Assembly (NCBI RefSeq): GCF_018069705.1
Contig: NZ_CP072943.1
Coordinates: 3,007,945-3,071,944, forward strand
Reading direction: 5' to 3'
Source of the DNA: Aminithiophilus ramosus
GTDB taxonomy: Bacteria > Synergistota > Synergistia > Synergistales > Aminithiophilaceae
DNA: 64,000 nt
In this document: piece by piece, positions 34,463 to 42,468 of the stretch
Layout: each line of letters begins with the position of its first letter
How positions within the stretch are numbered: the stretch's first letter is position 1
Position numbers and translations under genes: made by a program
The notes under the pieces: generated by a model
What the model saw: the letters and a program-made list of their open reading frames with translations, nothing else
Databases searched by the model: none
Told to the model about the DNA's origin: nothing

Positions 34463-36538
34463 GTGCGAAGGCATCTCTTGTTCAAACTGGTTTTCCCCGT
34501 CGCCCTGCTCACCCTTCTTTTCTGCGCCTCTCTGGTCTCGACGCTCCTCGTCACCGCCGCCCAGGAGCAGGACGGTCTGGCCGTCAACCTGGCGGGACGG
34601 CAGCGGATGCTGGCCCAGAAGATGACCAAGGAGGCCCTCTCCTTCGCCCTCACCGGCGACGCCCTTTTCCGCAGCGAGGCCGAGAAGACGATGACGGCCT
34701 TCGAGGCCACCGAAAAGGCCCTCGCCTCGGGAGGGCGCGCGCCTTTCGACATCGCCAAGGGGACGACGGCGGAGCTGAAGGCGCCGTCGCCCTCGGTCAG
34801 GGCCAAGGTCGCCGACGAGGCCCGTCTTTTCGGCGCCTTCAAGGCCGATCTGGGAGCCTTCATGGCCGCATCGGCCGACGAGGCCCTCCGCTCCAAGATC
34901 CTCGCGGCGACGCCGGCCCTCGTCGCCGCCGCCGACGGCGTCACCGTCCAGATCGCAGAGGAGGCCCGGCGACGGGTCACGCTCCTCGAGCGGATTCAGG
35001 AGGCCTCCCTGGCCCTCTCCCTCCTCGTCGCCCTCCTCTGCCTCCTTTTCTACCGCAGGGCCGTCCTCGGCCCCGTCAGGGCGCTGCTGACTTTCACGGA
35101 AGGCGCCTCCAAGGGAGCCGACCTGACCTGGCGCCTCTCCCCCCGGGGGGAGGATGAAATCGCCCGCCTGGCCCGGAGCTTCAACGCCTTCCTCGAAACG
35201 ATCCGCCTCAACTTCTGGCACTCCTCGCAGGGGACGCAGGACTTTCTGGCCTCCTTCCACGCCCTCTCCCGGGGCCTTCACTCCTTCGAGGAGCGCTTCG
35301 GCGTCATGAAGGAGGGCATCGGCCAGGGAACGAAGGCCGTCGGACAGATCACCGGAGCCGTCCAGCAGCAGTACGCCTCCTCGGAGGAGATCGCCTCGAC
35401 GGCCCAGGCCCTGGCCCTGATGGCCGAAAGCCTCAACGCCGCCGTCTCCGACGTCGTCGGCCAGGCCCGCCACGGAGAATCGGACCTTCAGGAGACGGCC
35501 CGGGCCGTCGATTCGGCCAAGGCCCAGGCCCTGGCCGTCTCCGATCGGGCCCGCACGCTGGCGGGCCAGGCCCAGGTGATCCACCAGGTCGTCCAGACCA
35601 TTCAGGGCATCGCCGAACAGACGAACCTTCTGGCCCTCAACGCCGCCATCGAGGCGGCCCGGGCCGGCGATGCCGGACGCGGCTTCGCCGTCGTCGCCGA
35701 AGAGGTGCGCACCCTGGCCGAGGGGAGCAAGCGCGCCGCCGTCCAGATCGGCGAGAACCTGACGGCCCTCATGTCGGGCGTCGACGGAACGTCGGGCGAC
35801 GCTCAGGCCATGTCGAAGGAGATGGAGAACGTCGCCGCCCACATCGCCGCCGTCGTCCGGGCCATGCTCTCCATCCTGGAGCGGATGGAGAGCATGAACG
35901 AGGTCTCCCAGAACGTGGCGGCCAGCGCCGAGGAGCTCTCGGCCTCGGCCCAGGAAATGGCCTCGGGGGCCGAATCGGTCTCGCGCTTCGCCGGAGAGAT
36001 CAACGACGTCATCTCCGACGCGGGCCGTTCCGTCGAGACCCTGAGCCGGACCGTCGTCGAGCTCTCGGAGCGGACTCGCAAGAACGCCTCCCAGGGGGCG
36101 GAGCTCCTCGACTCTCTGGCCTCGCTGAACGTGACGACCTGCGCCGAACTGACCGTCATGGCCCACGAGGCCATCGGCGCCCACAAGGCCTGGATGGAGC
36201 GGCTGGCGGCCTTCCTCGACGGCAGCCTCTGGAACAACGAGACGGACCCGACCAAATGCCGCTTCGGCATCTTCCTCTCCACGGCCAAGCCGCCTCAGGA
36301 GGTCGCCGGCGAATGGCAGAAGGTCCTCTCCCTTCACGACGACCTTCACCGCCTGGGCCACGACGTACAGCACCTCATGGCCGAGGGAAAGGCGGCCGAG
36401 GCCCGCTCCGCCTATGACCGCGCCGCCGGGACGAGCCGCAGGCTGACGGCCCTCCTCGAAGAGCTGGCCCGGCGCTGCGACGGGCAACAGGGGGCAAAGG
36501 CGACTCCTGGCCTCATGGCCCTGCCCGGGCGCCCCTGA
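34463..36538 (+). CDS. Methyl-accepting chemotaxis protein with PilJ-type sensor and CZB zinc-binding domain
   Basis: 691 residues from a GTG behind gaaggaggt. Membrane helix at about 5-30, a PilJ-type sensor beginning [18 protein letters not shown], a second membrane helix at about 180-200, HAMP, then the signalling coiled coil with tip [22 protein letters not shown]-terminal CZB domain follows (about 580-680): [17 protein letters not shown] and [13 protein letters not shown] provide the His3Cys zinc set. CZB domains sense zinc or hypochlorite-type oxidants. This receptor therefore has two inputs, one membrane-side and one cytoplasmic. Confidence 0.9.
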   Translation: MRRHLLFKLVFPVALLTLLFCASLVSTLLVTAAQEQDGLAVNLAGRQRMLAQKMTKEALSFALTGDALFRSEAEKTMTAFEATEKALASGGRAPFDIAKGTTAELKAPSPSVRAKVADEARLFGAFKADLGAFMAASADEALRSKILAATPALVAAADGVTVQIAEEARRRVTLLERIQEASLALSLLVALLCLLFYRRAVLGPVRALLTFTEGASKGADLTWRLSPRGEDEIARLARSFNAFLETIRLNFWHSSQGTQDFLASFHALSRGLHSFEERFGVMKEGIGQGTKAVGQITGAVQQQYASSEEIASTAQALALMAESLNAAVSDVVGQARHGESDLQETARAVDSAKAQALAVSDRARTLAGQAQVIHQVVQTIQGIAEQTNLLALNAAIEAARAGDAGRGFAVVAEEVRTLAEGSKRAAVQIGENLTALMSGVDGTSGDAQAMSKEMENVAAHIAAVVRAMLSILERMESMNEVSQNVAASAEELSASAQEMASGAESVSRFAGEINDVISDAGRSVETLSRTVVELSERTRKNASQGAELLDSLASLNVTTCAELTVMAHEAIGAHKAWMERLAAFLDGSLWNNETDPTKCRFGIFLSTAKPPQEVAGEWQKVLSLHDDLHRLGHDVQHLMAEGKAAEARSAYDRAAGTSRRLTALLEELARRCDGQQGAKATPGLMALPGRP

Positions 36539-36546
36539 CAGACCCC

Positions 36547-36577
36547 GACGCCCCGGGCCCTTTGGGCCCGGGGCGTC
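36547..36577 (+). terminator. Terminator hairpin after the chemoreceptor gene
   Basis: gacgccccgggccc and gggcccggggcgtc form a perfect 14-bp stem around TTT. A short T tract lies further downstream. Confidence 0.7.
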
Positions 36578-36596
36578 CCGAGGCTTTTCTCCGTGG

Positions 36597-36648
36597 CGGG
36601 GCTGGACGACGGGGGGCACTTCCTTCGGGGACCCCGGTCGTCCAGCCC
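36597..36648. repeat. Second hairpin in the 36539-36866 gap
   Basis: ggggctggacgac pairs with gtcgtccagcccc across a 26-base GC-rich loop. Function unknown. No gene lies in this gap apart from the promoter at 36769. Confidence 0.5.
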
Positions 36649-36768
36649 CCCGTCGCACCTTCGTCGCGTGTCTCGCCTTCCCGGAGACGGCATCGGCCCC
36701 TGCGCCGACGACGGGGAGTCCTCCCCGATCGGCCGGGACCGCGTCGAGGACGGAGGAAGCCCCTGATG

Positions 36769-36777
36769 CTACAATGG
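36769..36777 (+). promoter_or_regulatory. Extended -10 promoter of the small-protein operon
   Basis: TGCTACAAT, an extended -10, about 90 bp before the first small gene. It overlaps an in-frame ATG at 36774, which argues against using that ATG as the start. Confidence 0.5.
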
Positions 36778-36866
36778 TCGACAGGAAGGGTCTTTTACGG
36801 GGCGTCGTCACGATGCCCGCAGCGAAGGAAGACCTCGAAAGGATCACCCGCGAAGGAGGGATGGCC

Positions 36867-37145
36867 ATGACCGAGAACGCCCACGACGACCGGGAACTTC
36901 TGGCCCGCCTGGAGACACTGGCGGAGGAGGTGGCCGAGCTGCGTCACCGGATTGATCGGACGCCGCAGCTCGGCCTCGAGACGGAACGGATCGCCCGTCT
37001 TCTTGAGGAGATGGGGGGAAGGGTGAGCGATCTCTGGGACAGGGGCGTCGAGGAAGTGACGTCGGGACGCAGGGCCCCTCTGACCGCGGCGACCCTGGCC
37101 TTCGGAGCGGGCCTCCTTCTGGGAGCCTTGACGCGCCGGAAATAA
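36867..37145 (+). CDS. Small coiled-coil protein with one C-terminal membrane segment
   Basis: 92 residues from the second ATG after cgaaggaggg. Residues 8-55 form a charged coiled coil (LLARLETLAEEVAELRHRID), and residues 70-88 are a hydrophobic stretch (LTAATLAFGAGLLLGALTRR). The layout resembles DUF883/ElaB-type ribosome or membrane tethers, but similarity is too weak for a name. First of three adjacent small genes. Confidence 0.55.
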   Translation: MTENAHDDRELLARLETLAEEVAELRHRIDRTPQLGLETERIARLLEEMGGRVSDLWDRGVEEVTSGRRAPLTAATLAFGAGLLLGALTRRK

Positions 37146-37146
37146 C

Positions 37147-37425
37147 ATGGAGGCCCTCTCCCGATTCCTCCTGGCCCTCTGTGACCTCGTCGAGGCCGAG
37201 GGACGCCTTCTTCGCCAGAGGGGCGTCGAGGCCGCCCAGGCCGTCGCCACCCTGCTACTGGCTTTTTTCTGTCTCGCCCTGGGTCTGGTCCTCCTGGGGA
37301 GAGGGCTCTATCTTTTTCTGGCGCGACTCTGGGGCCCGCCGACGGCCTCGGCCCTCATGGGATCGCTCTTTCTCGCCCTGGGAGGGGGCCTCTGGTGGAC
37401 GGCCGGCCGCAAAGCCCGCAGCTAG
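37147..37425 (+). CDS. Small membrane protein, phage-holin/YqjE-like
   Basis: 92 residues with an amphipathic start (MEALSRFLLALCDLVEAEGR) and two membrane helices (about 31-55 and 61-84). Composition and size resemble the YqjE/holin superfamily 6 proteins that follow ElaB/YqjD genes in other bacteria. It starts 1 bp after the preceding stop and overlaps the next frame, so it is in one operon. Confidence 0.6.
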   Translation: MEALSRFLLALCDLVEAEGRLLRQRGVEAAQAVATLLLAFFCLALGLVLLGRGLYLFLARLWGPPTASALMGSLFLALGGGLWWTAGRKARS

Positions 37426-37703
37426 CCGTCGAGGAGGCCCGGAACCGTCTCCTTCAGGCCACACGCGGCGCCGATCCCCTCGCCGGGCTCCGACGCCATC
37501 GGTGGGCCACGCTGGCAGGAGCGGCGGCGGCGGGGTTTCTTCTGGGGCGAAGGGGTCTGCGTCTTTTGCCCTTTTTGCTTCGGGGAGCGGAGGCCTTTCT
37601 GTCCCTGACGGCAGGACACCTTCCGATCCCTCGGGGACAGGCGGCCCAAGGGGCACCAAGCCGCTCCGGCGCCGCTTCGCCTTTGGCGTCGAAACGCCCC
37701 TGA
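37395..37703 (+). CDS. Small basic membrane-associated protein, tentative
   Basis: 102 codons from a GTG overlapping the previous gene by 31 bp. The segment PQLAVEEARNRLLQATRGAD, a short helix at about 40-58 (WATLAGAAAAGFLLGRRG) and a hydrophobic stretch follow, then a disordered Ser/Gly-rich tail. The position as third gene after ElaB/YqjE-like genes suits a YqjK-like partner. The tail looks poorly coding, so the true end is uncertain. Confidence 0.4.
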   Translation: MDGRPQSPQLAVEEARNRLLQATRGADPLAGLRRHRWATLAGAAAAGFLLGRRGLRLLPFLLRGAEAFLSLTAGHLPIPRGQAAQGAPSRSGAASPLASKRP

Positions 37704-38001
37704 GAGCAAGGACTCCGACGAGACCGGTGCCGAAAGCCGGAGGAACCTCGGGTGGAGAGACAACGGGAACGAGGGCGAATCCTCCCTCGGGAGATCCGTC
37801 AGGCCATCCGGGTGACGAGGACTTCGGCGGGTTTGCGCTCGCGCCGCCGACGGCATCGGACCGGCGGCGGCGCGGCCGGGAGGGGAGCGCTCCCAGGAGA
37901 AGCGGCCCGACGAGGAGGAGCTGGCCCCTCCGGGCAGGGAACTCTCCGGGGCCCCTCAAGATGCCGCGACGGCGGGTCGCGGCGAATCCGCACCACGGGG
38001 C

Positions 38002-38030
38002 TTGCGCGGGAGGACCTCCTGTGGTAGTTT
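38002..38030 (+). promoter_or_regulatory. Promoter of the trp leader and trpB
   Basis: TTGCGC-N17-TAGTTT, about 55 bp before the leader-peptide start at 38084. The stretch 37704-38001 before it holds no gene that I can support. Confidence 0.45.
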
Positions 38031-38083
38031 TTCCTGGAATGGATCTCTTCCCCCTCCGGGGGGAGGACCGGAGTTGAGGCGAG

Positions 38084-38140
38084 ATGAGCCCGAAATCCCT
38101 GTCCCTTCAGATGAACCGCTTCTGGTGGTGGCCTCTCTAG
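38084..38140 (+). CDS. trpL: trp operon leader peptide
   Basis: The 18-residue frame MSPKSLSLQMNRFWWWPL ends in TAG, and ttgaggcgag lies just before the ATG. Three consecutive Trp codons near the end are the hallmark of a tryptophan attenuator leader: when charged tRNA-Trp is scarce, the ribosome stalls there. An internal ATG at 38111 (MNRFWWWPL) would give a shorter version. The alternative RNA stems and trpB lie directly downstream, so the role is well supported by context. Confidence 0.85.
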   Translation: MSPKSLSLQMNRFWWWPL

Positions 38141-38208
38141 GCCACCGCAGCCGTCGTGCGTCCGGGGCTGCGGGGGAATTCTTCCCTCACAGCCCCTTTT
38201 CCTTTTTC
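38127..38208 (+). promoter_or_regulatory. Tryptophan transcription attenuator upstream of trpB
   Basis: Four RNA segments can pair in the classical scheme. 1:2 is ggtggcc (38127-38133) with ggccacc (38140-38146). 2:3 (antiterminator) is ccgcagcc (38145-38152) with ggctgcgg (38166-38173). 3:4 (terminator) is ggggctg (38164-38170) with cagcccc (38190-38196), plus inner gggaa with ttccc, followed by ttttcctttttc. Segment 1 overlaps the Trp codons, so ribosome stalling would free segment 2. Confidence 0.85.
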
Positions 38209-38232
38209 GGAGGGGCCTGACGAGGCCCCTCC
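38209..38232 (+). terminator. Second hairpin between the attenuator and trpB
   Basis: ggaggggcc pairs with ggcccctcc around TGACGA, directly after the attenuator T-run and before the trpB ribosome site. It may be a back-up terminator or a stem that protects the mRNA end. Confidence 0.45.
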
Positions 38233-38263
38233 TTCGTCGTTTCATGAGGAGGTTTTTCTGAAG

Positions 38264-39448
38264 ATGAGTCGAGATGAGATGAGACGAGGCTTTTTCGGGG
38301 AATATGGCGGCGCCTTCGTGCCCGAGGCCCTTCTGCCCCGCCTGGAGGAGCTCGATCGGGCCTTCGTCGAGGCCACGGCCGACGGCGAGTTCGAAAGGGA
38401 GTATGTGCGCCTCCTCAAGGAGTACGTGGGGCGCCCCTCGGCGCTGACGGAGTGCGCCAACGTGAGCCGTCACTGCGGCGGCGGCCGCCTCTTCCTCAAG
38501 AGAGAGGATCTGAACCACACGGGGGCCCACAAGATCAACAACGCCCTCGGCCAGGCCCTGCTGGCCCGACGGATGGGGAAGAAGGAGCTCATCGCCGAGA
38601 CGGGGGCGGGGATGCACGGGACGGCGACGGCGACGGTGGCGGCCCTCTTCGGGATGAAATGCACCGTCTACATGGGCGCCGTCGACGTGAAGCGTCAGGC
38701 TCCCAACGTGGCCCGCATGAAGGCCCTCGGCGCCGAGGTCGTCGAGGTCCACGACGGGCTGGCGACGCTGAAGGAGGCCGTCGACGCGGCCCTGACGGCC
38801 TACGTGGAACAGCCCGAGACCTTCTATCTCCTGGGCTCGGCCGTGGGACCCCATCCTTTCCCGACGATGGTGCGCCGCTTCCAGAGCGTCATCGGCCGCG
38901 AGGCCCGGGAGCAGTTCCTGGCCCGCGAGGGACGCCTTCCCGACTACGCCCTGGCCTGTGTCGGCGGCGGCAGCAACGCCATCGGCCTCTTCTCGGCCTT
39001 CGTCGACGACGCCTCGGTGAAACTCGTCGGCGTCGAGCCCGCCGGACGGGGCCTTCATACGGGCGACCACGCGGCGACTCTCGTGGCGGGCAGGCCTAGC
39101 CTGATCCACGGCTTCCGCAGCTACGTCCTGGCCGACGGGGCCGGCGAGCCTCTGCCCGTCTATTCCATCTCGGCCGGCCTGGACTATCCCGGCGTCGGCC
39201 CCGAACACGCCTTCCTCAAGGACTCGGGAAGGGCCTCCTATGTGGCCGTCACCGACGACGAGGCCGTCGAGGCCTTCAGGACCCTCTGCCGCCTCGAGGG
39301 GATCATCCCCGCCCTGGAGAGCGCCCACGCTCTGGCCCAGGCCCTGAAGATGCTCCCCGGCCTGAGAGAGGACGAGACGCTCCTCGTCAATCTTTCGGGA
39401 CGGGGCGACAAGGACCTCGATCAGGTCCTCCCCCTCCTGGGCCTCTGA
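38264..39448 (+). CDS. trpB: Tryptophan synthase beta chain
   Basis: 394 residues, the usual TrpB1 length, from the ATG behind gaggagg. It condenses indole and serine to tryptophan with PLP. Lys90 in HTGAHKINNAL is the PLP lysine, Glu112 in AETGAG the catalytic acid, and GGGSNAIGLF binds the PLP phosphate. The substrate loop reads GAGMHG where most enzymes have GAGQHG. No trpA or other trp gene is adjacent: the next gene is on the opposite strand. The upstream attenuator shows that it responds to tryptophan. Confidence 0.94.
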   Translation: MSRDEMRRGFFGEYGGAFVPEALLPRLEELDRAFVEATADGEFEREYVRLLKEYVGRPSALTECANVSRHCGGGRLFLKREDLNHTGAHKINNALGQALLARRMGKKELIAETGAGMHGTATATVAALFGMKCTVYMGAVDVKRQAPNVARMKALGAEVVEVHDGLATLKEAVDAALTAYVEQPETFYLLGSAVGPHPFPTMVRRFQSVIGREAREQFLAREGRLPDYALACVGGGSNAIGLFSAFVDDASVKLVGVEPAGRGLHTGDHAATLVAGRPSLIHGFRSYVLADGAGEPLPVYSISAGLDYPGVGPEHAFLKDSGRASYVAVTDDEAVEAFRTLCRLEGIIPALESAHALAQALKMLPGLREDETLLVNLSGRGDKDLDQVLPLLGL

Positions 39449-40330
39449 TCAGCAGGAGAGCACGACGGCGTTCTTCCCCTGCGCCTTCGCCCTGTAGAGG
39501 GCCTCGTCGGCCCGCCCGACGAGGCCCTTCAGCTTCTCCTCTCCGTCGAAGCAGGCCCCGCCGAGGCTTACGGTGACGTTCAGCCGCCAGCCTCCGGCGA
39601 GGACGGGCGCGGAGGCGACGGCCGACCGGACCCGTTCGAGGATCTCTCCGACTTCCGGGCCGGCCACTCCGGGAAGGACGATGAGGAATTCCTCGCCGCC
39701 GTAGCGCCCCACCTCGTCGTAGTCGCGCAGGGTCTCCGTCATGCGCCGGGCGACGTCGCAGAGGACGATGTCGCCGACGAGGTGGCCGTAGCGGTCGTTG
39801 ACCTTTTTGAAATCGTCCAGATCGGCCATGGCCACGGCCAGGGGGGTTTTGAGGCGCTGCGACCGCGAGAGCTCCTTCTCCAGGCGGGTCAGGACGGCGC
39901 CGCGGTTGAAGAGCCCCGTCAGGCCGTCGTGATCGGCCTGATGGCGGAGGCGATCCTGCAGCTCCAGGATGCGCCGCCCCGCCTGGACGCGCATCTTGAG
40001 CTCCTGGGCGTCGAAGGGCTTGGTGACATAGTCGTCGGCTCCGGCGTCGAGGCCGGCGACGACACTGGCCCGATCGCCCTGGACGGTGAGGAGGAGGACG
40101 TAGCGGTAGCGTCCCTCGGGACTCTGGCGGAGCCTGCGGCAGATTTCGGGGCCCTCCATCCCGGGCATGAGCCAGTCGATGACGGCGAGAGGGGGAGCCT
40201 CGTCGTCCTGAAGGATCTGCCAGGCCTCGCTGCCGTTCTCGGCCGTGACGACATCGTACCCCCACTGAGCCAGAAGCGAGGCGACCATGAAACGGGTCGT
40301 TCTGTCGTCTTCGGCGACGAGCACTCTCAT
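39449..40330 (-). CDS. Response regulator with GGDEF domain (diguanylate cyclase)
   Basis: 293 residues. The ATG at 40330 overlaps the kinase stop. Receiver domain (1-120): acidic VAEDD, phospho-acceptor Asp in LAVIDWLMPG, Lys in VTKPFD. GGDEF domain (about 135-290): DHDGLTGLFNRGA, DLDDFKKVNDRYGH and active-site GGEEF in RYGGEEFLIVLP. The usual RxxD inhibitory site is not evident upstream. It likely makes cyclic di-GMP when phosphorylated by the kinase encoded just before it. Confidence 0.92.
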   Translation of the reverse strand: MRVLVAEDDRTTRFMVASLLAQWGYDVVTAENGSEAWQILQDDEAPPLAVIDWLMPGMEGPEICRRLRQSPEGRYRYVLLLTVQGDRASVVAGLDAGADDYVTKPFDAQELKMRVQAGRRILELQDRLRHQADHDGLTGLFNRGAVLTRLEKELSRSQRLKTPLAVAMADLDDFKKVNDRYGHLVGDIVLCDVARRMTETLRDYDEVGRYGGEEFLIVLPGVAGPEVGEILERVRSAVASAPVLAGGWRLNVTVSLGGACFDGEEKLKGLVGRADEALYRAKAQGKNAVVLSC

Positions 40331-42468
40331 TCTGTCCAACCTCCCCTGCCCTCTTCCTTCCACCACGTCAGGAAACCCGCCGCTTCCTTCTCCAGCTGCT
40401 CCAGCGCCCTCGCCGCACCGGTCCGGTCACGCCCTCGACAGCGCCTCTCCAGGTCGGTGGCGCGACCGTGAAGGGCCGAGGCGGCGCTGTTGGCCGCCGC
40501 CCCCTTCAGGGCGTGGGCGACGAGGCGCAGTCGCTCCAGATCGCCCCCGGCCAGGGCCGCCCGGGCATCGCCGACATAGGCCTCCAGGTCTTCGGCGAAG
40601 GTCTCGACGATCTGAAGGCAGAACGTCGCGTCGCCTCCCATGCGATCCCGGAGAAGCTCCATGTCGAGCAGATCGGGCCTCGGCCTGGGCCGCCTGGCCT
40701 CGAGAAGACCGTCGATGACGCGGCGCAGGACGTCGGGAAGGATCGGCTTGGAGAGGTAGCCGTCCATTCCCGCATCGAGACAGCGCCGACGGTCGCCCTC
40801 GAAGGCCCCCGCCGTGAGGGCCACGATGGGGATCGCCGGGTCGGGAAGGGTCGACGAGGCGCGGATGCGGGCCGTCGCCTCGAAACCGTCCACGTCGGGC
40901 ATCTGGATGTCCATGAGGACCAGATCGAAGGGCTCCCGGGCCAGGCGCTCCAGGGCGGCCTCGGCCGAGGCGACGGAGGCGGCCTTCAGGCCCAGCTTCT
41001 CGGCCATGGCCTCGGCGACGCGGCGGTTGGTCCGGCTGTCGTCGACGACGAGGAGGCGCGCGCCGGGAAAGCGGGAGAGGACGATCTTCGTCGGCCCCTC
41101 GTCGCGCTCCCCTCCATCGGCGAGGCGGAAGGGAACGTCGAAGTAGAAGAGGGAGCCCTCTCCGAAGACGCTTTCGACGGCGATGGTCCCGCCCATGAGG
41201 TCGACGAGGCGCTTCGAGATCGCCAGCCCCAGGCCCGTCCCGCCGTAGCGGCGCGTCGTCGAGGCGTCGCCCTGGGAGAAGTGGAGGAAGAGGCGCTTCT
41301 GCTGCTCTTCGGTGATGCCGATCCCCCTGTCGCGGACGGAAAAGCGCAGCGTCACCCCCTCGCCGTCCCGCCTCTCGACGGCGACGCAGAGGAGGATCTC
41401 CCCCTCGTCGGTGAACTTGACGGCGTTGTCCGTCAGGTTCACCAGGACCTGACGGAGCCGCCCTCGATCGCCCTCGACGCAGGAGGGGATGTCGGGGGCC
41501 AGGCAGAGACGCAGCGTTAGCCCCTTGCGGGCCGCTCGGGGGGCGAGAGAGGTGCGGATCTCGTCGAGGAGCTCGGCGACGGAGAGGGGGTGCCTCTCGA
41601 TCGCGACCTTGGAGGCCTCGAGCCTGGAGAAGTCGAGAACGTCGTTGATGAGGCGCAGGAGAGAGCGTCCCTCGCGGCGGATCATTTCGACGCGCTCCTT
41701 CTCCTCCCCGCCGAGGGCACCGTCGGCCAGGAGTTCGGCCATGCCGAGAATGCCGTTGAGGGGCGTCCGCATCTCGTGGCTGACGTTGGCGATGAAGAGG
41801 TCCTTGGCCCGGTTTTCCTCGGTCTTCTCCGACACCTTCAGCTCCAGCTGGCTTCGATAGGCGGCCCTCTCCCGCTCCGTGGCCTCGAGATGGTCCACCT
41901 TGAGCCTGAGCTCCTCGTTGAGATCGCGCACGAGGCGATAGAGTTCCAGGTTGTGGAGCGTCGAAGCCGTCAGGGCCAGAGTCGCCGTCAGGAAGGCCCG
42001 GCCCAGATCGGGAAGGAGGGCCAGGTCCTCGTCGAGGACGGCGACGAAAAGGCCCAGGTCGCGATCGGGCGTGACGAGGCCCTGGAGAAGGAGCGATTCC
42101 CTCCCCTCGCCGGCCGTGACGGTCAGGGCCTTGCTGCGCCTCAGGGCCCAGGCGACGGTGCCGTCGTCGATGAGGAGCTCCGTCTCGGCGGCGATGAAGG
42201 GCTCCCACTCGGGCGGATCGCAGAGGGCAAGGCGGAAGTCGAGGCCGTCGGGAGCCACGAGCCAGAAGGCCGTCGCCTTGAAGCGGATCAGGCTCCGGAC
42301 CTTGGCCGACGTCTCCTCCAGAAGGGCCGAGGCCGTCGTCACCTCGTCGAGGCGCGGCACGAGAAGGGCCTGGTTCATGGCCGCCTCGAGAAGCCTGGCG
42401 CCCCTCTGTCGCTCCCGGCGAAGGCGGTCGACCTCCTCGGCGAGGGCGTTTCTTTCCTGATCCGTCAT
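40327..42468 (-). CDS. Hybrid sensor histidine kinase (GAF-like, HisKA, HATPase, receiver, Hpt)
   Basis: 713 residues, no membrane helix. A GAF-like sensor (about 25-180), a coiled coil, HisKA with His in [12 protein letters not shown], HATPase with [15 protein letters not shown] and [12 protein letters not shown], a receiver with phospho-Asp in [10 protein letters not shown], and an Hpt domain with [14 protein letters not shown]. This is a full BarA-like phosphorelay in one soluble protein. Both ends overlap neighbouring genes by ATGA, linking it to the HDOD protein before and the GGDEF regulator after. Confidence 0.93.
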   Translation of the reverse strand: MTDQERNALAEEVDRLRRERQRGARLLEAAMNQALLVPRLDEVTTASALLEETSAKVRSLIRFKATAFWLVAPDGLDFRLALCDPPEWEPFIAAETELLIDDGTVAWALRRSKALTVTAGEGRESLLLQGLVTPDRDLGLFVAVLDEDLALLPDLGRAFLTATLALTASTLHNLELYRLVRDLNEELRLKVDHLEATERERAAYRSQLELKVSEKTEENRAKDLFIANVSHEMRTPLNGILGMAELLADGALGGEEKERVEMIRREGRSLLRLINDVLDFSRLEASKVAIERHPLSVAELLDEIRTSLAPRAARKGLTLRLCLAPDIPSCVEGDRGRLRQVLVNLTDNAVKFTDEGEILLCVAVERRDGEGVTLRFSVRDRGIGITEEQQKRLFLHFSQGDASTTRRYGGTGLGLAISKRLVDLMGGTIAVESVFGEGSLFYFDVPFRLADGGERDEGPTKIVLSRFPGARLLVVDDSRTNRRVAEAMAEKLGLKAASVASAEAALERLAREPFDLVLMDIQMPDVDGFEATARIRASSTLPDPAIPIVALTAGAFEGDRRRCLDAGMDGYLSKPILPDVLRRVIDGLLEARRPRPRPDLLDMELLRDRMGGDATFCLQIVETFAEDLEAYVGDARAALAGGDLERLRLVAHALKGAAANSAASALHGRATDLERRCRGRDRTGAARALEQLEKEAAGFLTWWKEEGRGGWTE

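Noticed and set aside
37752-38027. 91-codon plus-strand frame before the trp leader
   Set aside because: Arg/Gly-rich product. It overlaps the predicted trp promoter and has no ribosome site.
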